From Acidobacteriota bacterium (GTDB lineage Bacteria; Acidobacteriota; Terriglobia; Terriglobales; Acidobacteriaceae), in contig JAJXXG010000784.1 in the NCBI GenBank assembly GCA_021781255.1, forward strand, positions 1 through 5,393: a stretch of 5,393 nt of DNA. The letters run 5' to 3'. Shown here piece by piece: positions 1 through 5,393 of this stretch (position 1 is its first letter; each line of letters starts with the position of its first letter). The translations under genes were made by a program, and so were the position numbers. The notes under the pieces were generated by a model that saw only the letters and a list, made by a program, of their open reading frames with translations, made no database searches and was not told the origin of the DNA.

Positions 1-2
1 TC

Positions 3-566
3 TGCCGCGATCTCTTCCGCCGTCTCTTTCTCAGCCGCCATGCCGACGGCGCTCATACCGATCCGCTCTTCCGCATGGCGCCTGAGCGCTGGCTCGAGTC
101 CCGCCTTCGTTCATGCCTTGCCGATCCGCTGCCCGCACTGCGCGGCGCGCAGCTTTACACTCAGGTTCCCGCGCTCTCCACCGGCGACCGCGGCATGTTG
201 GACCTGCTTACCCTCGACCACAGCGGCCGTCTGGTTGTTCTGGAATTGAAGGCTGACGAAGACCTGCAACTACCCTTGCAGGCGCTCGACTACTGGATTC
301 GCGTCCGCGCCCTCAACGCCGACCGACAGCCGGCCGCGGGCGCTTCTGCTCCGCTCTCTGCCTTCGAACGCGGCGGCTACTTTCCCGGCGTCGAGATCTC
401 GCCGCTCCCGCCGCGCCTGGTCCTTGCCGCCCCGGCCCTCCGCATCCATCCCGCCAACGAGCCGGTGCTGCGCTACCTCTCGCCAGAGATTGATTGGGAA
501 CTCATCGCCCTCGCCGAGCACTGGCGCCGCGACCTCAAAGTCGTCTTCCGCAAACGCCGCAGCTAG
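3..566 (+). CDS. PD-(D/E)XK nuclease-like protein, C-terminal part (5' end outside window)
   Basis: The frame is open from the window edge to a TAG at 564-566, giving 187 visible residues, so the gene very likely starts upstream; the internal ATG at 75 (visible residue 25) is not needed as a start. What is seen: a helix with Glu (WLES, residue 32), then Asp67 in a GMLDLL strand, then VVLELK with Glu81 and Lys83, then Gln93 in a QALDYW helix. This order (E, D, ExK, Q) is the core signature of PD-(D/E)XK-fold nucleases such as the NucS-type group. The tail contains LVLAAPALRIHPANEPVLRYLSPEID and ends LKVVFRKRRS, with a basic C-terminus. In this superfamily the acidic residues and Lys coordinate metal and cut DNA, but many members have other or unknown roles. 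Specific substrate and partner cannot be read from this fragment. It is followed by a 112-base gap and a tRNA gene on the same strand. Confidence 0.72.
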   Translation, partial: CRDLFRRLFLSRHADGAHTDPLFRMAPERWLESRLRSCLADPLPALRGAQLYTQVPALSTGDRGMLDLLTLDHSGRLVVLELKADEDLQLPLQALDYWIRVRALNADRQPAAGASAPLSAFERGGYFPGVEISPLPPRLVLAAPALRIHPANEPVLRYLSPEIDWELIALAEHWRRDLKVVFRKRRS

Positions 567-678
567 CCCTAATTCAACTTGAACTTATGTGCTTCGCCAT
601 CTTGGCGGCTGTCACCAGCGTTCTACTGCGTCGTGGGCGCGGGCATTGAAGCCGAAAAGTGCGGTATTCTGATGGAGC

Positions 679-755
679 GCGCCCGTAGCTCAGCTGGATA
701 GAGCGAATGCCTCCGGAGCATTAGGTCGGGAGTTCGAATCTCTCCGGGCGCACCA
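679..755 (+). tRNA. tRNA-Arg, anticodon CCG
   Basis: A full cloverleaf can be folded by eye. The acceptor stem GCGCCCG (679-685) pairs with CGGGCGC (745-751), followed by discriminator A752 and an encoded CCA (753-755). The D arm is GCTC (688-691) with GAGC (701-704). The anticodon stem AATGC (706-710) pairs with GCATT (718-722) around the loop CTCCGGA, placing the anticodon CCG at 713-715, which reads the Arg codon CGG. The T arm is GGGAG (728-732), loop TTCGAAT, CTCTC (740-744), with one G-U pair. The variable region is short (AGGTC), typical of a class I tRNA. It stands alone between two protein genes; a TATTCT at 665-670 is the only upstream promoter-like element, and no good -35 is placed for it. 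Confidence 0.97.
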
Positions 756-790
756 TTCCTTCTTTTCTGCCCTTATTTCGATCGTCTGTA

Positions 791-818
791 CGGCGGGCTT
801 GCATTCCTGCGCCTGCCG
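791..818 (+). terminator. GC-rich stem-loop between tRNA-Arg and the synthase-like gene; candidate terminator or attenuator
   Basis: CGGCGGGC (791-798) pairs with GCCTGCCG (811-818) over eight base pairs, including one G-U, around a 12-base loop. It is followed by GCC and a short T/A-rich stretch (TTTAATT, 822-828) rather than a clean T-run. It lies 35 bases after the tRNA CCA end and 18 bases before the GTG start of the next gene. It could end the tRNA transcript, or shape the 5' leader of the synthase-like gene. The stem is clear; the role is inference. Confidence 0.45.
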
Positions 819-827
819 GCCTTTAAT
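799..827 (+). promoter_or_regulatory. Candidate sigma-70-like promoter for the synthase-like gene, placing transcription start near the GTG codon
   Basis: TTTAAT (822-827) matches the -10 consensus at five of six positions. TTGCAT (799-804) has the TTG of the -35 box, and the spacer is exactly 17 bases. Transcription would begin around 834-837, at or just before the GTG start codon at 837. That would make a leaderless or nearly leaderless mRNA, which fits the absence of a Shine-Dalgarno sequence there. The -35 match is weak (three of six), so this may be chance. Confidence 0.28.
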
Positions 828-836
828 TCCGTAGCA

Positions 837-3236
837 GTGAAAGTGGTTGACGAGAGATCGGCTTCTGGCGATCCGAGCGGGCGCGCGGTAGCCGCGAGCG
901 CGGCGCTTACGCTCTGCGGCTTCACTGCGGTCGCCGGCCAGATCGTGCTGATGCGCGAGTTGATCCAGGTCTTCAACGGCAACGAGATTTCACTGGGAAT
1001 CCTGCTGGGGACGTGGCTGCTTTGGACGGCGGTGGGGAGCGCCGGCGCGAGCGCTTTGACTGGCGTAATGCGGCTGGGGAGGAACAGGCCGCGCTGGGCC
1101 GTTGCCGCCCTCGAATGCCTGCTGGCCGTGAGCTTGCCGGCTACGATCTGGGCGCTGCGCGACGCGAAGAGCTTCTTTCAAACCGTTCCGGGCGAGCTGG
1201 TAGGGCCGGTGCCCATGCTGCTCACATCGCTCGTGTGCCTGAGCGTTTTCTGCGCGGCATCGGGGGCGCTGTTTGTCACGGCGGCGCGCATGGCCGAAGC
1301 GGAAGGCGGGCTTTCGGCACGCAGGGCGGCGAGCGCGGCGTATCTGCTGGAGGCGGCGGGGTCAGGACTTGGCGGCATCCTGGCCAGCGTGGTGCTGGTG
1401 CGCTTTTTGGAGTCCTTTCAGATCGCGGCCATCGTGGGCGTACTCAATGTTTGCACGGCGGCGGCGATCCTCCTGCGGACCAGGCGGGTTACGGTGCTTC
1501 TTGCGGGCGCGGCGGCGCTGGCGGCCGTTCCGCTGCTGATTTGGGTGGCTCCTCAGTGGGACGCAGCGGCGCGGGCGCGGCTGTGGCGCGGATTCAACGT
1601 GGTGGGCGAGCGCAACTCCATCTACGGCAATTTGGTGGTGACGGAAACGGGGAAGACTGAGACGGGCGCGATCCGGAGCATTTACACGAATGGCGCGATC
1701 CTGGCCAATGCGCCCGATCCGGCGTCGGCCGAGGAGGCGGTGGACTACGCGCTGCTGGAGCACGCGGCGCCGCGCCGCATACTCCTCATTGGCGGCGGAG
1801 CAAACGGCGCCGTGGCCGAGGCGCTCAAGCATCCTGCAGTCGAGAGGCTCGATTACGTCGAACTCGACCCGGCATTGATCGGCATGGCGCGGCAGTTCTT
1901 TCCCGCGCAGACGGCGGATTTCGATTCCGATCCTCGAGTGCATCTGCATTTCCTCGATGGGCGGCGATTCCTCGCCGAGACCAGGAAAAAATTCGACGTC
2001 ATCATCGTCGATGTGCCGGACCCGCAGACGGCGCAGTTGAACCGCTTTTATACGGTGGAGTTTTTCCGCGAGGCGCGCTCGCATTTGACGCCGGGCGGGT
2101 TGCTGGCGCTTGAGCTTCGCTCCTCTGAGGAGACGATCAGTCCGGATCTGGCCGATTTTCTGCGCTGCATCCGGAAGACGCTCGGCGAAGTGTTTCCCTA
2201 TCAGGCCGCGATTCCGGGCGAGACGATTCACTTTTTCGGCGCCATGCAGGCCGATACGCTTACAAGCGATCCAAATGTGCTTGTCGCCCGCCTGCGCGAG
2301 CGGCGCCTGAACACGCAGTATGTGCGCGAGTACTTCATCCCCTATCGCATGACGCCCGACCGCATGCAGCAGGTGGAGACCGGGCTGCGCCCGGCAGCCG
2401 CGACGCCCGTCAACCGCGACTTTGCGCCCATCGCGTATGAATTTGACGTGGTGCTGTGGAGCTCGCAATTCAAGTCGGGGTATGCGGAGTGGTTTCGCGC
2501 GGCAGCACACGTAAGTTTCCGGCGCGTTGCGGCTGCGCTGGCTTTGCTGCTTGCCGTTGCTGTGGTGCTGCTGAATCTTTTGCCGGGCCGCGAGCGAAGG
2601 AGACGCGCGGCTGCGGGCTCCTGCGTGGCGGCTACGGGATTCACGCTGATGGCTTTGCAGATTTTTCTGCTGCTGGCGTTTCAATCGGTTTACGGCTACG
2701 TGTACACCCAGCTTGCGATTCTCATTGGGCTTTTCATGGCAGGAATTGCGCTGGGGAGCTGGCTGGCGATGCAGAGTCGCCCATTGGGCGCAGGCGTCAC
2801 GATGGCGTTCACGCAGCTACTGCTCGTGATTGCCGGCCCGGCCCTGCTGCTGGTGGCTGAGTTGATGGGGAGATTTTCCTCTCCGACGGCGTCATGGATC
2901 GCGGCGCAGGTGATTTTTCCGGCGCTGGCCGCGCTGGCCGGAATGCTGGGCGGGTTTCAATTTGTTGTGGCGGCGGGAATCTTTTTACGCGAGCGCGGGG
3001 GGCTGTCCGGTTTGGGTGTGCTCTACGCCATCGACCTCGTGGGCGGATGCGCAGGGGCGCTGGTGTTGAGCGGATTTCTCATCCCGGTGTTTGGGTTCTG
3101 GCGGACGGCGTGGCTGGTGGCGGGGATCAATGTAGCGGCTCTTCTGCTGGCGGCGCGGGCGAGCGGGGACCGCTCAGCCGGACGGAGATTGGCGGCGCTG
3201 GAGGGCATCGCTCCTGATTTTCCCGCAGAAAACTAA
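837..3236 (+). CDS. Polytopic membrane protein with embedded spermidine synthase-like domain
   Basis: A 799-residue protein. Residues 20-75, 87-107, 124-150, 167-213 and 216-238 are hydrophobic and form an N-terminal membrane bundle. A soluble Rossmann-type synthase domain follows (about 255-545), then a second bundle (about 562-775). Synthase features seen: glycine loop GGGANGA (319-325), acidic strand end VELDP (341-345), LDGRRFL (373-379), and VDVPDP (391-396) followed by LNRFYTVEFF. These match the order of motifs in spermidine synthases, which transfer an aminopropyl group from decarboxylated S-adenosylmethionine. However, the Asp of the GGGDGG motif is Ala322, and the usual Tyr-Gln (or Tyr-His) pair before the glycine loop appears as Asp303-Tyr304, so classical spermidine synthesis is doubtful. 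The overall plan matches the bacterial fused membrane/spermidine synthase family, whose substrates are mostly unknown. The two membrane bundles resemble each other (see findings). The start is uncertain: GTG at 837 has no Shine-Dalgarno, the frame is open upstream through the intergenic region, and the next Met codons lie inside the first membrane segment. It converges with the MEMO-AMMECR1 gene 43 bases downstream. Confidence 0.88.
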   Translation: MKVVDERSASGDPSGRAVAASAALTLCGFTAVAGQIVLMRELIQVFNGNEISLGILLGTWLLWTAVGSAGASALTGVMRLGRNRPRWAVAALECLLAVSLPATIWALRDAKSFFQTVPGELVGPVPMLLTSLVCLSVFCAASGALFVTAARMAEAEGGLSARRAASAAYLLEAAGSGLGGILASVVLVRFLESFQIAAIVGVLNVCTAAAILLRTRRVTVLLAGAAALAAVPLLIWVAPQWDAAARARLWRGFNVVGERNSIYGNLVVTETGKTETGAIRSIYTNGAILANAPDPASAEEAVDYALLEHAAPRRILLIGGGANGAVAEALKHPAVERLDYVELDPALIGMARQFFPAQTADFDSDPRVHLHFLDGRRFLAETRKKFDVIIVDVPDPQTAQLNRFYTVEFFREARSHLTPGGLLALELRSSEETISPDLADFLRCIRKTLGEVFPYQAAIPGETIHFFGAMQADTLTSDPNVLVARLRERRLNTQYVREYFIPYRMTPDRMQQVETGLRPAAATPVNRDFAPIAYEFDVVLWSSQFKSGYAEWFRAAAHVSFRRVAAALALLLAVAVVLLNLLPGRERRRRAAAGSCVAATGFTLMALQIFLLLAFQSVYGYVYTQLAILIGLFMAGIALGSWLAMQSRPLGAGVTMAFTQLLLVIAGPALLLVAELMGRFSSPTASWIAAQVIFPALAALAGMLGGFQFVVAAGIFLRERGGLSGLGVLYAIDLVGGCAGALVLSGFLIPVFGFWRTAWLVAGINVAALLLAARASGDRSAGRRLAALEGIAPDFPAEN

Positions 3237-3237
3237 G

Positions 3238-3279
3238 CAGGATTGAACCTCCGCGCTGCAATTCTTCCTGATACTTTTT
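3238..3279. terminator. Possible weak bidirectional terminator between convergent genes
   Basis: CAGGA (3238-3242) can pair with TCCTG (3266-3270), and TTG (3243-3245) with CAA (3259-3261), leaving a four-base bulge and a loop of about 13 bases. On the plus strand this is followed by ATACTTTTT (3271-3279). On the minus strand the same stem is followed by CTTAGTTTTC. The position between two stop codons suits a shared terminator, but the stem is short and imperfect and not very GC-rich. Confidence 0.3.
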
Positions 3280-4836
3280 CTATTGCTTATTTCCCTCTTT
3301 GTGCTCGTTGAAAACGACGGCCGTGAAGCTGAAGATGTCGGTATTCTCATCCTTCCAGCAGTTCGCATCCAAGCCGGCCTTGCGGCAGGTCTGTTCAAGA
3401 AATGTCAGCCGGTCCCAGTTCTGCTCGACCGGCACCTGCGGCAGCAGCAGCCCCTCGGAATCGCCGTTCTTCATCAGCAGGCCGTCGCGGCCCACCTTGA
3501 TCTGCTCGATATCGGTGACGCGGCGCAGGGGCGAGAGCACGGAGATCTCGTAAGCGAGTTTCGGCAGTTCGGAAGCCGAGACCCGCGCAAACCGCGGGTC
3601 ACGAGTTGCAGCCAGCGTTGCCGTGTCGCGCACGGTCATATAGAGCGGCTTGATGGGCGCGGTGTAGCCGATGCAGCCGCGCAGCGCCCCGCCATCAGTG
3701 AGCGTCACAAATGCTCCGTATTCGCGGTTGAGGGTTTCGTCCGCGCTCGGAGCAGGCGCGTAGGGCTCATTCTTCTCGATCATGTACTCGACTGACTTGC
3801 GCGCAATGGCGAGCAGTTCGGTCTTTTCGGGATCGGTGAGCGAGAACGGCGGGACTGCATCGGCGGCGTGCGCTGACTTGACCAACAGGTCGGCGCTGTA
3901 GCCAACTACGCGCGACTTGTCGCTGGTGATGTCGCCGGAGTTCGCGTACTTGAGCACCTCGGCTTTGTTGGCGCCCATGCGCTCGGCGTAGATCATGGCG
4001 GCCACGATGGGCGCGCCGCCACAGGCCTCCCACACGCGGGTCTCAAAGTTGCGCGACATGCTCAAGTAGTCCCACGCCTCGAGCGCGTTCAGGGTTTTGT
4101 GGTCGATGGTTTCGGCTTCGTTGTAGGTGTGGTAGTGGGAGAGATCGGAGCTGGCGAGGACGAGTGTGTCGTGATCGTTGCGAAGTAATTTCGCGAGCGC
4201 TACGCCCAGCGCGCGGCTGCTCTCATAACTTTGGTCGCCCATGACGATGGGCACCAACTCGAAGTTGCCGAGGACTTTTTGCAGCCAGGGCAACTCGACT
4301 TCGACGGAGTGTTCGGGAGCGTCTTGTGTTGCCTGATGGCCTTTCTCGGAGAGCTGAATGGTGGAACTCATCTTTGCCAGCCGGCGCGCAAACTCCTTGT
4401 CGACGGGAACCTGGCCGAGGGGCGTCGAGTAGTCGTCGCCGTCGTAGACCGAGGTGAAGTCGAAGCCCACGTAGTGCGAGGGAGCGATGAGGACGACGCG
4501 CGAGTATTTATGGCCCTTCTTTACCTGAGCTTGGAGCGCGGCGTAGGTCCACGCGGCGACAGGGCCGGAGTATTGATAGCCCGCATGAGGCGCAACCGCG
4601 GCGAGAACTTCGCCATCGACAGGAGGCGGCGAGGCCTTCGCCAGCATATCGTCGATCATTTGCGAAAGCGCCTTGGGGTCTGCCGGATAGAATGCGCCCG
4701 CGACCGCGGCGGGGCGGATTTTTTCTTGGGCAGCAGCGTCCGCCGAGGCGCGGACGTGCTGCAAGGGAGCGGTGACGGCAAAGATAACAAGGGGTGCAAC
4801 CAGCCAGGCCATAATCGTTCTCCTCTTTCGGTTCAT
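3280..4836 (-). CDS. Exported MEMO-AMMECR1 fusion protein (AmmeMemoRadiSam system proteins B and A)
   Basis: A 518-residue protein. Residues 1-32 look like an export signal: basic NRKRR, a hydrophobic stretch AWLVAPLVIFAVTAPL, and an ASA cleavage-like site (30-32). Residues 41 to about 318 are a MEMO domain, related in fold to LigB-type non-haem iron dioxygenases. Its putative metal-site residues are His84 (APHAGY), His121 (APSHYV), Asp231 and His234 (SSDLSHY) and Cys272 (CGGAP), all equivalents of the human MEMO1 pocket. Residues about 334-512 are an AMMECR1 domain with the family hexapeptide LRGCIG (385-390), DPRF (413-416), YEISVLSPLR and GLLLPQVPVEQNWD. In many prokaryotes these are separate proteins encoded beside a radical SAM enzyme; the reaction they serve is not established. 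The start at 4836 is chosen because a perfect AGGAGG lies eight bases upstream and because it includes the basic n-region. An extension to a Met codon at 5046 would overlap the upstream gene in another frame and is rejected. A second start at 4812 is possible. The gene lies 22 bases after the radical SAM gene, surely in one operon. The stop is TAG at 3280-3282. Confidence 0.93.
   Translation of the reverse strand: MNRKRRTIMAWLVAPLVIFAVTAPLQHVRASADAAAQEKIRPAAVAGAFYPADPKALSQMIDDMLAKASPPPVDGEVLAAVAPHAGYQYSGPVAAWTYAALQAQVKKGHKYSRVVLIAPSHYVGFDFTSVYDGDDYSTPLGQVPVDKEFARRLAKMSSTIQLSEKGHQATQDAPEHSVEVELPWLQKVLGNFELVPIVMGDQSYESSRALGVALAKLLRNDHDTLVLASSDLSHYHTYNEAETIDHKTLNALEAWDYLSMSRNFETRVWEACGGAPIVAAMIYAERMGANKAEVLKYANSGDITSDKSRVVGYSADLLVKSAHAADAVPPFSLTDPEKTELLAIARKSVEYMIEKNEPYAPAPSADETLNREYGAFVTLTDGGALRGCIGYTAPIKPLYMTVRDTATLAATRDPRFARVSASELPKLAYEISVLSPLRRVTDIEQIKVGRDGLLMKNGDSEGLLLPQVPVEQNWDRLTFLEQTCRKAGLDANCWKDENTDIFSFTAVVFNEHKEGNKQ
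4820..4825 (-). promoter_or_regulatory. Second Shine-Dalgarno-like site, for an internal Met-9 start of the MEMO-AMMECR1 gene
   Basis: Read on the minus strand this is GAGGAG, seven bases before an in-frame ATG at 4812-4810 (Met9 of the long form). It is built from the AGG and AGA codons of Arg5-Arg6, which are unusual Arg codons in this GC-rich sequence. Use of this start would drop the twin arginine and the basic n-region. It may be a coincidence of codon choice. Confidence 0.3.
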
Positions 4837-4844
4837 GGGTTCAG

Positions 4845-4850
4845 CCTCCT
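4845..4850 (-). promoter_or_regulatory. Ribosome binding site of the MEMO-AMMECR1 gene
   Basis: The minus strand reads AGGAGG, a full Shine-Dalgarno match, with eight bases before the ATG at 4836-4834. It sits inside the 22-base gap after the radical SAM stop codon, and it settles the start of the fusion gene against the much longer open frame upstream. Confidence 0.88.
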
Positions 4851-4858
4851 GGGCGCGC

Positions 4859-5393
4859 TTACGCGTGCCAGATGCCGGGGATGGGATGCCGGCAGAACGG
4901 ACACGTGCCGTCTTTGCGGATGAGTATCTGGCTGGCGGTAAAGCCAACGCGCTCAACCAGCATTTTGCGGCACTGCGGGCAATAAGTGTTTTGCGCGGGA
5001 TGGCCAGGAACATTGCCGATGTAGACGTAGTGCAGGCCCTCGGCATCGGCGATGGACTTGGCGCGCTCCAGCGTAGGAACCGGCGTGATGGGCAGGTTCT
5101 TCAACAGATACTCGGGATGAAATTGCGTGAAGTGGAGGGGGACATCGGGGCCGAGATTGGCCCTGATCCATGCGGCGAGGCCGCGGAACTCGGCGTCATC
5201 GTCGTTGAGCGTGGGCACTACCAGGTAGACAATCTCCGTCCACTTGCCCATCTTGCGCAATGTGACAAGCGATTCGAGCACCGGTTTCAACTGACCGGTG
5301 ACGACTTTGGCGTAGTAGGACTCAGTGAAAGCTTTGAGGTCGATTTTTACCGCGTCCATCTTGCCGTAGGCCTGCTCAAGCGAGTCGTGCTGC
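4859..5393 (-). CDS. AmmeMemoRadiSam system radical SAM enzyme, C-terminal part (5' end outside window)
   Basis: About 177 C-terminal residues are visible, in an open frame that runs off the window edge; the Met codon at 5359 is internal, since in-frame sequence (…SLEQAYGK) precedes it. Seen: DAVKIDLKAF and VYLVVPTLND, typical of late strands of the radical SAM barrel; then HFTQFHPEYLLKN, TPVPTLERA and YVYIGNVPGH; then a C-terminal pair of cysteine motifs, CPQC (codons at 4970-4981) and CPFC (codons at 4892-4903), followed by PGIW near the end. This matches the radical SAM component found beside MEMO and AMMECR1 proteins. The CxxC pair looks like a small zinc ribbon or an extra metal site. 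The SAM-cluster motif CxxxCxxC should lie upstream, outside the window, so it cannot be confirmed here. Such enzymes cleave S-adenosylmethionine at a 4Fe-4S cluster to make a radical; the substrate of this one is not known. Stop TAA is at 4859-4861, with the fusion gene immediately downstream. Confidence 0.92.
   Translation of the reverse strand, partial: QHDSLEQAYGKMDAVKIDLKAFTESYYAKVVTGQLKPVLESLVTLRKMGKWTEIVYLVVPTLNDDDAEFRGLAAWIRANLGPDVPLHFTQFHPEYLLKNLPITPVPTLERAKSIADAEGLHYVYIGNVPGHPAQNTYCPQCRKMLVERVGFTASQILIRKDGTCPFCRHPIPGIWHA

Noticed and set aside
573..608. Short inverted repeats (TTCAACTTGAA, and TCGCC/GGCGG hairpin at 594-608) after the nuclease-like gene
   Set aside because: The stems are only about five bases and no T-run follows, so a terminator or operator is not supported.
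646..670. Possible tRNA promoter: TTGAAG (646-651) and TATTCT (665-670)
   Set aside because: The spacer is only 13 bases and both boxes match at four of six positions, so the pair cannot be called with confidence.
679..755. tRNA-Arg as an integration site for a mobile element
   Set aside because: The tRNA is intact, and no integrase, duplicated tRNA 3' end or other mobile gene is present in the window.
1362..2684. A 440-codon open frame on the minus strand opposite the synthase-like gene
   Set aside because: It is very rich in Arg, His and Gln, has no recognisable domain, and lies wholly antisense to a gene with clear motifs; it is the usual shadow of a GC-rich coding strand.
4231..4923. 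A 230-codon plus-strand open frame opposite the MEMO-AMMECR1 gene
   Set aside because: It is antisense to well-conserved MEMO motifs, has no ribosome binding site or family resemblance, and fits a shadow frame.
4837..5046. A 70-residue N-terminal extension of the MEMO-AMMECR1 fusion
   Set aside because: It would overlap the conserved C-terminus of the radical SAM gene in another frame, and the start at 4836 has a perfect Shine-Dalgarno and signal peptide.
5279..5300. Perfect seven-base inverted repeat CACCGGT / ACCGGTG with an eight-base loop
   Set aside because: It lies inside the radical SAM coding region, codes for ordinary residues (TGQLKPV), and has no neighbouring signal; probably chance.

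Overview
The window is GC-rich bacterial chromosome with compact genes. Protein-level resemblance, especially of the membrane spermidine synthase-like protein and the MEMO/AMMECR1/radical SAM locus, makes me think of Acidobacteriota. No rRNA or other taxonomic marker is present, so that placement is only a guess.

Left part, plus strand: the C-terminal part of a PD-(D/E)XK nuclease-like protein (3-566, N-terminus outside the window) is followed by an intact tRNA-Arg with anticodon CCG and encoded CCA (679-755). A strong stem-loop lies at 791-818. Next comes a large gene (837-3236) for a 799-residue membrane protein in which a spermidine synthase-like domain sits between two hydrophobic bundles. 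These bundles can be aligned to each other, so the membrane part looks like an internal duplication. The synthase domain has lost the Asp of the GGGDGG motif.

Right part, minus strand: the 3' end of a radical SAM gene (4859 to the window edge) is followed after 22 bases by a 518-residue protein (3280-4836) that fuses a MEMO domain to an AMMECR1 domain. Together they form the AmmeMemoRadiSam system, a conserved trio of protein families with no established biochemical function. The fusion begins with an apparent export signal that contains a twin arginine, and a second possible start downstream of the arginines has its own Shine-Dalgarno sequence.

The synthase-like gene and the MEMO-AMMECR1 gene converge tail to tail across 43 bases that may hold a weak bidirectional terminator. 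The radical SAM protein and the fusion very probably work together. A functional link to the synthase-like membrane protein is only a neighbourhood hypothesis. No mobile element, CRISPR array or origin was seen.
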